Positions 58,755 through 64,000 of a stretch of 64,000 nucleotides of DNA are shown here, in pieces. Positions within the stretch are counted from its first letter, which is position 1; each line of letters opens with the position of its first letter. Source of the DNA: Bradyrhizobium sp. SZCCT0231 (GTDB lineage Bacteria; Pseudomonadota; Alphaproteobacteria; Rhizobiales; Xanthobacteraceae); NCBI RefSeq assembly GCF_018130245.1, contig NZ_JAFCKP010000006.1, positions 1 to 64,000 of the forward strand, written 5' to 3'. A model generated the notes under the pieces. The model had not been told where the DNA came from and ran no database searches. It saw nothing but the letters and a program-made list of their open reading frames with translations. Made by a program: the position numbers and the translations under genes.

Positions 58755-59984
58755 GTGAACGATCTAGCTCTGGGAAGAGAGGGAGCACCGCACCTCGCTT
58801 CCGGTTCTACGACCATGCAGGGCCGCTTCTTCGTGGTGACCTGCTTTGGCCTCGTGTTCCTGAATTGCCTGACCTTTCTCTATCATTTCACCGGATCGAC
58901 TGTATTCAACGTCCTGAGCAATTCGACCAGTCTGCTTCTGATCCTGTGGTCGGCCCGCCACGTGCTGATCACGAACGAGAGAAGCTACTTTTACACTCTC
59001 CTGCTGGTGCTTGCCTGCATCTTCACGGGCGCGAGTTACCTCGTGAACTTCGGCGCCTTCGAGCTATCCGATGGTTTGAAGCTCGTCTCGATCTACTCGT
59101 TCTACGTCGCCGGCCGCGGCATGGCCGAGCCGATGCACCCGGCCGAAAAGCGTTGCGTCTATGTGCTTGCGGCATTGCCGCTGCTGTTCAAGGTGATCGG
59201 CCAGACTCAGGTCTACACTGGCATCGAATATCCTGACGTATTCTCCTACTTCCCGAACACGAATACGGCGGCGCTGTACTTCTCGGCCTTGTTCTTTGCC
59301 CTTTCTCCCTGGTTCGGAAACAGGGTCTTGATCGCCCAGTTCATAAACGCCGCCGTCATGAACCGCGTTGGGCCCGCCCTGGCAACCATCGTCTCGATCG
59401 GCCTCTGGTCCTTCTTTCCCTTGCGGCCACAAGTCTTCCTGGTGATCGTCCTGTTGGCGTGCGCCAGCGTTGCCGCCTACGCCGTCGGCGCGCTCGATCG
59501 ACTGATCATCGGCTTGAATGCCATCGCGCTCATCTGGAACCTCGACCCCGGCACTGTCGCCCGGATGACGACGAAGCAGCTGATCGATTTGACCGGGTCG
59601 ACGGACATGTCCGCGTTCTTCCGCATCACCCACTGGACCAACATCTGGCAGATATATTCGTCGCTGGGACTCGGCGGAATATTGTTCGGATATGGCGCGA
59701 GCCAGACCGGCGTCCTGACGGTCTTGCCGCTACCGCCGCACAATGACTACCTGCGCGTCCTGGCAGAGTACGGACTTCTGAACTTCCTGGTCTTCGTCGT
59801 CTTCGTCTTCAGCATCGTCCTTTCGCTGAAGGATCGGGCGGCGAAGACGATGTACACGGTGCTTCTCATCTACTTCCTGTCCGAAAACCTCATCGACAAT
59901 TTCACCTCGATGACGCTGTTCTTTTGCTATGCAGGCCGGTTTACGTCGCCAAAATGGCCGGTACGCGACCCGTCCAGCGCGTGA
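58755..59984 (+). CDS. O-antigen ligase/polymerase-like (Wzy-type) membrane protein
   Basis: A 409-residue protein with about ten membrane segments. The periplasmic loop near the end has YGASQTGVLTVLPLPPHNDY followed by LRVLAEYGLLNFLVFVVFVF, the H-N-x-x-L pattern of the O-antigen ligase/polymerase family. Likely polymerises repeat units at the periplasmic face. Start uncertain: GTG 58755 has GGAG 10 nt upstream; ATG 58815 has no ribosome binding site but starts directly before the first helix. It is 16 nt before the next gene, so they are co-transcribed. Confidence 0.78.
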   Translation: MNDLALGREGAPHLASGSTTMQGRFFVVTCFGLVFLNCLTFLYHFTGSTVFNVLSNSTSLLLILWSARHVLITNERSYFYTLLLVLACIFTGASYLVNFGAFELSDGLKLVSIYSFYVAGRGMAEPMHPAEKRCVYVLAALPLLFKVIGQTQVYTGIEYPDVFSYFPNTNTAALYFSALFFALSPWFGNRVLIAQFINAAVMNRVGPALATIVSIGLWSFFPLRPQVFLVIVLLACASVAAYAVGALDRLIIGLNAIALIWNLDPGTVARMTTKQLIDLTGSTDMSAFFRITHWTNIWQIYSSLGLGGILFGYGASQTGVLTVLPLPPHNDYLRVLAEYGLLNFLVFVVFVFSIVLSLKDRAAKTMYTVLLIYFLSENLIDNFTSMTLFFCYAGRFTSPKWPVRDPSSA

Positions 59985-60000
59985 GCGAGAAGTACGGTCG

Positions 60001-61014
60001 ATGGACTTCTCGCTTTCCGAGCTCATCAGGCAGAACACTCCCGGGAATAGTGAAGGCTTTCCCGCAGGCGTGCCTCCGAGCTACAATTGGTATTACGGTT
60101 GGAATGACGGAGGGCTTTGGTCGCCGCCTGCGGATTTCACCGCGGTCGAAGGCTGGGGACAGGTCTATCCGAAGGTGGGCGCACCACCCTATTCAAGTCC
60201 CGGCGCGACGGTCGAGGTCGCCAACGCCAAGACCTACGTTCGCATCAAACAAGCCGGTGAATGGACGTTGGTCCAGGACCAGTCGAAAATGCAGCTGACT
60301 GGGGGACATTTCGTCCCGGACTTCGTTGGCAATGTTGCCATTCCCATGAAGGCCACCCCTCTGGCCGGCGCGACGATCGCCTTTGATGTGCCCCCGGCCG
60401 GCTACAACAATCATTTCTGGTACAAGGCGCGTGGAACTTACCCGGCCGGCACGGTGGATGCCGTCTACGTTCAGATGGAGATGAGGGTTACCGATCCGAA
60501 CCTGCGTCTCGTGGCGATGGTTGGCGCCGACTGGTGGCGCGAGGCCCGGGCGCCCTATCTCGACGACCACAGCAACAATCCAGGCATCGGCGGCAGCAAC
60601 TGGATCGAGCTTTCGAGCCAGTGGAAGACGATCGGATTCTATTCCATGAGCACTGATAGTTTCCGCGCGAACCCAGCTCCGCCACTGCGCGATCTGGTGA
60701 GAGAGATGCCGCCCGCGCTCCCCTCGACGCCTGCGCGGCACGGCGAAAATCTCATCCAGAACGGACAGGGTGAAACTGTCTCCACCTCCAGAGAGAAGCA
60801 TACCACTGCGAACGGAACCGAGCGGTCCTCTCCAGCGGAAGAGACCCGGCAGCCCTCGATCAACTCCAGTTCACGCTCCATGCTCGGCGAGCCAGCCACG
60901 ACGGTCCATACGTTGTCGAGCGACTGCCTTTTGGCTTTCGCCCTGACGCTGGGAGCATTGGCTCGAATCCGATGGAGCAATGAGCCAAGCCGCAAACGAA
61001 CAAACTGGGCATAA
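60001..61014 (+). CDS. Surface protein paralogue with shared domain and C-terminal hydrophobic tail
   Basis: A 337-residue protein without signal peptide. Residues 4 to 222 are strongly similar to the 49875 protein (SELIRQNTPGNSEGFPAGVP, FTAVEGWGQVYPKVGAP, VQDQSK, GGHFVPDF, NNPGIGGSNWIELSSQWKTI). The last 115 residues are Ser/Thr/Pro-rich and end in a hydrophobic stretch (LLAFALTLGALARIRW) and a basic tail, resembling a sorting or anchor signal. It is 16 nt after the Wzy-like gene. Export route unclear: type I system, or tail-anchored. Function unknown. Confidence 0.75.
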   Translation: MDFSLSELIRQNTPGNSEGFPAGVPPSYNWYYGWNDGGLWSPPADFTAVEGWGQVYPKVGAPPYSSPGATVEVANAKTYVRIKQAGEWTLVQDQSKMQLTGGHFVPDFVGNVAIPMKATPLAGATIAFDVPPAGYNNHFWYKARGTYPAGTVDAVYVQMEMRVTDPNLRLVAMVGADWWREARAPYLDDHSNNPGIGGSNWIELSSQWKTIGFYSMSTDSFRANPAPPLRDLVREMPPALPSTPARHGENLIQNGQGETVSTSREKHTTANGTERSSPAEETRQPSINSSSRSMLGEPATTVHTLSSDCLLAFALTLGALARIRWSNEPSRKRTNWA

Positions 61015-61033
61015 CAGCAGCAGTGTATCCTGA

Positions 61034-61258
61034 TCGATCGGCGCGGAAATGCTGATGTATCTGATGTTTCCGCTCTTCGCCTGGGCGGCGGTCAGATCAA
61101 GGCTCGGTCTTCTCGCGGCGGCCTCGCTTGTTCTTGTCGCAGGCGGTTGGTCACTATGGCTGTCGGGGAGAGGCGGAACTATTCAGCCGTCGCGACACAG
61201 AATGTTGCGACCGTGCCGATTCAGTTGCTCGACTCTTAAGTCGCAGGTTCATTCTTGA
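61034..61258 (+). pseudogene. Fragment of an acyltransferase family 3 gene
   Basis: Reading from 61034 the frame gives SIGAEMLMYLMFPLFAWAAV and then two hydrophobic stretches. This matches the active-site segment of OafA-like acyltransferases (W-S-I-S-x-E-W-x-x-Y-L-L-F-P). Everything before it, including the catalytic His region, is missing, and similarity fades after about 45 residues. So it looks like a decayed remnant. A frame starting at ATG 61049 is open to 61258 but is unlikely to be functional. Confidence 0.5.
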
Positions 61259-61268
61259 CGATCGTCAA
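61255..61268. promoter_or_regulatory. TTGA-N6-TCAA palindrome TTGACGATCGTCAA
   Basis: Fully self-complementary 14-mer, 46 bp upstream of the 61314 gene start. It gives that gene a promoter of its own apart from the Wzy-like operon. Confidence 0.75.
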
Positions 61269-61313
61269 GTCTGCAGCGCCTCCGACCCCTAGGATGGAAA
61301 CGTTCAACTGGTT

Positions 61314-62267
61314 ATGGGTCGGCCTATGTCTGACACCCGCCATTTCGTCCCGTTCCGCTCGCCGACTGCTGCTGCGCGTTTGATTTGTGTCCTCGAGCAA
61401 TCCGTCTCGGCTTGGCTGCTGCCACTCGGCCTCATTGGAATTATCGCGATCTCTACGAGGAGTGCCGATGCGGCGAGTGGGAGACCGGACGCCATCGCGT
61501 CCGTGGGTCTCGCCTCGAGTGTCATCGAACAGAACAGCATCGGATACAGCCAGGCATATCCAGCCGGCGCCCCGAAGACATCGTCCTGGTGCAACGGCGC
61601 CTCCAAGCCCGAGAACGGCGAACCTCCCGCCGACTTCACTGCCGTCACGGGAATGGCGTCGATATTTCCAAAATTTGGCGCGGCCACACCGAACAAGAAC
61701 GGCAAGATCCTCGTCGCCAACGGAAAGACCTATGTGCGCCTCCGCGCCACGAAGGAGTGGATCCTGGTACAGGATCAGACGGAGAACGAGATCGTCGGAG
61801 GCCATTTTGACGCAATGGTGCCCAAGAACGCTGCGCTCCCAATGAAGGTCGCGGTTCAAACGGATGGAGGCACCCTGGTCGACGGCCCTCCACCCGGCCG
61901 CAACGACCTGATATGGCTTGAGAGACGCGGCAGCTTCGCCGCCGGAGCTGTCGATTCTGTTTACGTCCAGATCGACATGAAGACGACGGACCCCGAGATG
62001 AAGGTGGTCGCCAACGTGGGGGCCGACTGGTGGCGTTCTTCGGACTTGCCGCACAACGGCGCCAACAATCGAGGAGCTGGCAACAGCAACTGGGTCGAAC
62101 TCTCCGCAGACTGGTCCACGCTCTACTTCTTTTCGGGCAGCACCGCTCAGTTCGTCGCAGATCCGCCTCCTCCCCTGGCCGAGTCTCCGCTTCCTGCCTC
62201 AGCAGCTGGCGCGCAGCGCACGACAGCTGGAGCATCGCCATGCCTGAGGACCTTGGCGCCGCGATAG
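61314..62267 (+). CDS. Secreted paralogue of the shared-domain proteins
   Basis: A 317-residue protein with a long signal-type N-terminus: hydrophobic AWLLPLGLIGIIAI then STRSADAA-S, probably Sec-exported. The following region (about 66 to 285) is the third, most divergent copy of the shared domain (FTAVTGMASIFPKFGAA, VQDQTENEIVGGHF, TTDPEMKVVANVGADWWRS, AGNSNWVELSADWSTL). It has a Pro/Ala-rich tail. The start may be 61314 or 61326. Its export route differs from the two paralogues. Next gene is the initiating sugar transferase. Confidence 0.75.
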   Translation: MGRPMSDTRHFVPFRSPTAAARLICVLEQSVSAWLLPLGLIGIIAISTRSADAASGRPDAIASVGLASSVIEQNSIGYSQAYPAGAPKTSSWCNGASKPENGEPPADFTAVTGMASIFPKFGAATPNKNGKILVANGKTYVRLRATKEWILVQDQTENEIVGGHFDAMVPKNAALPMKVAVQTDGGTLVDGPPPGRNDLIWLERRGSFAAGAVDSVYVQIDMKTTDPEMKVVANVGADWWRSSDLPHNGANNRGAGNSNWVELSADWSTLYFFSGSTAQFVADPPPPLAESPLPASAAGAQRTTAGASPCLRTLAPR

Positions 62268-62376
62268 GCACCGACCTTCTCTCACGGTTCGTGCTCGCAC
62301 GCTTTGTCGTTGGATTGTCGTCAGCTTCGGAAGCCATCTTTCTTTCGTAAGCGCATTGCCGCGTACAGTTTTTGGG

Positions 62377-63828
62377 ATGAAGCCTTTCATGTCATTAACC
62401 ACTTACGGTTCGAAGCACTCATCCTCGATGTTGACGAGGCGCGGCATCGCGCTGCAGAGACCGTTTCAGCCGGTCATCATGGCTGGCGACTTCCTGCTCA
62501 TCCTGCTCAGTTATGCCATCGCAAACCTGATCCACCGCAAGTTATTGCCAGCGCTGGCCGAGCGAGACGTTTCGTTCGGCGTCGCGCTTCTCGTGGCAAC
62601 GGCATTCGTTGCGATCGCATTTTTCAGAGGCTGCTACGACCGTCACAATCTCGTCAATACGAGCTCGCAATTGCGCATGGCCTCATCCGTGTGGCTCCTG
62701 TCACTCGCGATTCTGGTATTTTCTGCTTTCCTGCTCAGATCGACGGCCGAGCTGTCCCGCATCACCATCGTTCTGTTCGCAGTGGTTGGCCTTGTCGGCT
62801 TGGGCGGGCATCGCGCGATCTGGCGCCTCGCCCTGAACTCTTCTTTCGCGCGCAGACATTCCGTCAAGAGAAGAGTCGTGCTGATCAGCGGCGAGCCGCT
62901 CGACTTTACTTCGAGCCGCTTCAAGGATTTGCGCAGGAACGGCTTTCAGGTGGTGCGTCACTTCGTGCTGGACGCCGCGCTGAAGTCCGACGACGCAGCC
63001 ATGGAGCGCGAGCTGGCGACTATCATTCAAAGCTCGCGCGCGGCAGGCGCCGACGAATTCCTTCTGGCCTTCAATTGGAACGACCTGCCACTGTTTCAAC
63101 ACATCGGCCAATGTTTGCGCCAGGTGCCGAAGCCGGTGCGCCTGCTGCCGGATTCCGAGATCGCCGACCTCGTATCGCGACCATTCGCACCCATCGGCGG
63201 ATCCGTCGCGATCGAAATCCAGCGAGCGCCTCTTTCGGTCACAGAGCGGGGCGTGAAGCGCGCCGTCGATGTTGGTCTTGCCTCGGTCGGTCTTCTGTTC
63301 CTCGCGCCTTTGCTGATGATGACGGCGCTTCTGGTCAAGCTCGATTCGCCGGGCAGCATTATTTTCCGTCAGACACGCCGTGGCTTCAACGGCGAGCTGT
63401 TCGACATCTGGAAGTTCCGCAGCATGACGGTCTCGGAGAATGGCTCCGAGATCAAGCAGGCAAGCAAGCAGGATGCGCGGGTCACCAGGATCGGGCGGAT
63501 CTTGCGCAAGACCAGCATCGACGAATTACCCCAGCTGTGGAACGTGCTGCGCGGAGAAATGTCGCTGGTGGGTCCGCGGCCGCACGCCCTCGCGCATGAC
63601 AATTATTACGACCAGATGATCGGCAATTATGCCTGTCGTCGTCACGTCAAACCCGGCCTCACTGGCTGGGCTCAGGTGAACGGCTTCCGCGGCGAGACAC
63701 CGACCATCGACCTGATGAAGAAGCGCGTTGAGTACGATGTCTGGTACGTCACCAATTGGAGCATTTGGCTGGACATTCGCATCATGATCCGGACCGCTGT
63801 AACGCTCACGGGTCAGGACGTCTATTGA
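62377..63828 (+). CDS. Initiating sugar transferase (polyisoprenyl-phosphate hexose-1-phosphate transferase)
   Basis: A 483-residue WbaP/ExoY-type enzyme with the full PglC-like catalytic domain at the C-terminus: VKRAVDVGLASVGLLFLAPL, then the WKFRSM motif, RKTSIDELPQLWNVLRGEMS, LVGPRPHAL, KPGLTGWAQVNGFRGET. Four or so N-terminal membrane segments and a Rossmann-like CoA-binding-like region precede it. It moves hexose 1-phosphate onto undecaprenyl phosphate, starting the repeat unit. The start is ATG 62377; a TTG at 62356 is less likely. Confidence 0.9.
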   Translation: MKPFMSLTTYGSKHSSSMLTRRGIALQRPFQPVIMAGDFLLILLSYAIANLIHRKLLPALAERDVSFGVALLVATAFVAIAFFRGCYDRHNLVNTSSQLRMASSVWLLSLAILVFSAFLLRSTAELSRITIVLFAVVGLVGLGGHRAIWRLALNSSFARRHSVKRRVVLISGEPLDFTSSRFKDLRRNGFQVVRHFVLDAALKSDDAAMERELATIIQSSRAAGADEFLLAFNWNDLPLFQHIGQCLRQVPKPVRLLPDSEIADLVSRPFAPIGGSVAIEIQRAPLSVTERGVKRAVDVGLASVGLLFLAPLLMMTALLVKLDSPGSIIFRQTRRGFNGELFDIWKFRSMTVSENGSEIKQASKQDARVTRIGRILRKTSIDELPQLWNVLRGEMSLVGPRPHALAHDNYYDQMIGNYACRRHVKPGLTGWAQVNGFRGETPTIDLMKKRVEYDVWYVTNWSIWLDIRIMIRTAVTLTGQDVY

Positions 63829-64000
63829 GCCCCATGGCCGTCGGCCTGCCTACGCCGGCTCGGCGGTTCCCCTTCTCGATTGCTCGAATTGCACCGCAGG
63901 ACAGCGTAGCCCTATGCCGTCTCGGGGCGATCTTACGTGGATCTGGAGTGCGGCATTTTTTATAGGAAGGCCATTGGCAAGCGCACGACCAAGAAGCGAC
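63829..64000. other. Right edge, no gene recognised
   Basis: The last 170 bp after the sugar transferase hold no supported gene. A frame overlapping it on the plus strand is a shadow of the sugar transferase. Confidence 0.4.

Noticed and set aside
62304-63599. Plus-strand frame of 431 codons
   Set aside because: Out-of-frame overlap with the initiating sugar transferase, whose catalytic motifs are intact.
1-64000. CRISPR arrays, tRNA or rRNA genes
   Set aside because: No regularly spaced direct repeats and no cloverleaf or rRNA-like stretches were noticed on reading the intergenic regions.

Overview
The window is high-GC alphaproteobacterial chromosome. Gene content and style (TctC/Bug binding protein, DUF1488 and DUF2267 proteins, FNR/FixK-type promoter boxes, nested palindromic repeats) point to Bradyrhizobium or a close relative; this is inferred from recognised families, not from a database search. 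I see no rRNA, tRNA or CRISPR.

Layout. 1-0.9 kb: the start of an IS4-like transposase running off the left edge, then non-coding DNA and a nested palindromic repeat. 0.9-5.8 kb: N-carbamoyl-D-amino-acid hydrolase, small hypotheticals, a TctC-type binding protein and an AraC regulator. 5.8-11.1 kb: a stress/low-oxygen style cluster (phosphoribosyltransferase, sugar-kinase-like protein, PRPP synthetase homologue, HPF fused to a cold-shock domain, DUF2267, alpha/beta hydrolase, truncated universal stress protein, small secreted protein) with three FNR/FixK-type boxes in its promoters. 11.2-24.2 kb: a catabolic locus of two divergent operons. One (minus strand) encodes CoA-transferase A/B, a molybdopterin oxidoreductase, an AhpD-like protein, a thioesterase-like protein, a class II aldolase, a PfkB kinase and an SDR. 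The other (plus strand) encodes an ABC importer with a fused permease, followed by an IclR regulator. The divergent promoter carries two near-identical 28-bp inverted operators. 24.4-26.3 kb: small conserved proteins and a cold-shock protein.

26.6-63.8 kb is one large surface-polysaccharide and secretion locus: four glycosyltransferases, a radical SAM/SPASM enzyme, nucleotide-sugar genes (rfbF, rfbC, an epimerase, a C-methyltransferase, a class III aminotransferase), acyltransferases, FkbM and DUF4910 proteins, a flippase, a Wzz/GumC-like co-polymerase, a Wzy/ligase-like protein and the initiating sugar transferase. Embedded in it are a type I secretion ABC transporter and its HlyD-like adaptor, three proteins sharing an unrecognised domain of about 215 residues, a Crp/Fnr regulator and a NarL-type regulator.

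Three observations suggest this locus is an under-described system. (1) The HlyD-like adaptor carries a large extra N-terminal cytoplasmic region homologous to the degenerate C39-like domain of its partner ABC transporter. (2) Three paralogous surface-protein candidates share one domain but have different apparent export routes. (3) Ten promoter-placed 14-bp palindromes of TTGA-N6-TCAA type (nine exact, one degenerate) tie almost the whole locus into one regulon, with a Crp/Fnr regulator encoded in its middle. An acyltransferase/aldo-keto reductase fusion is a further oddity.
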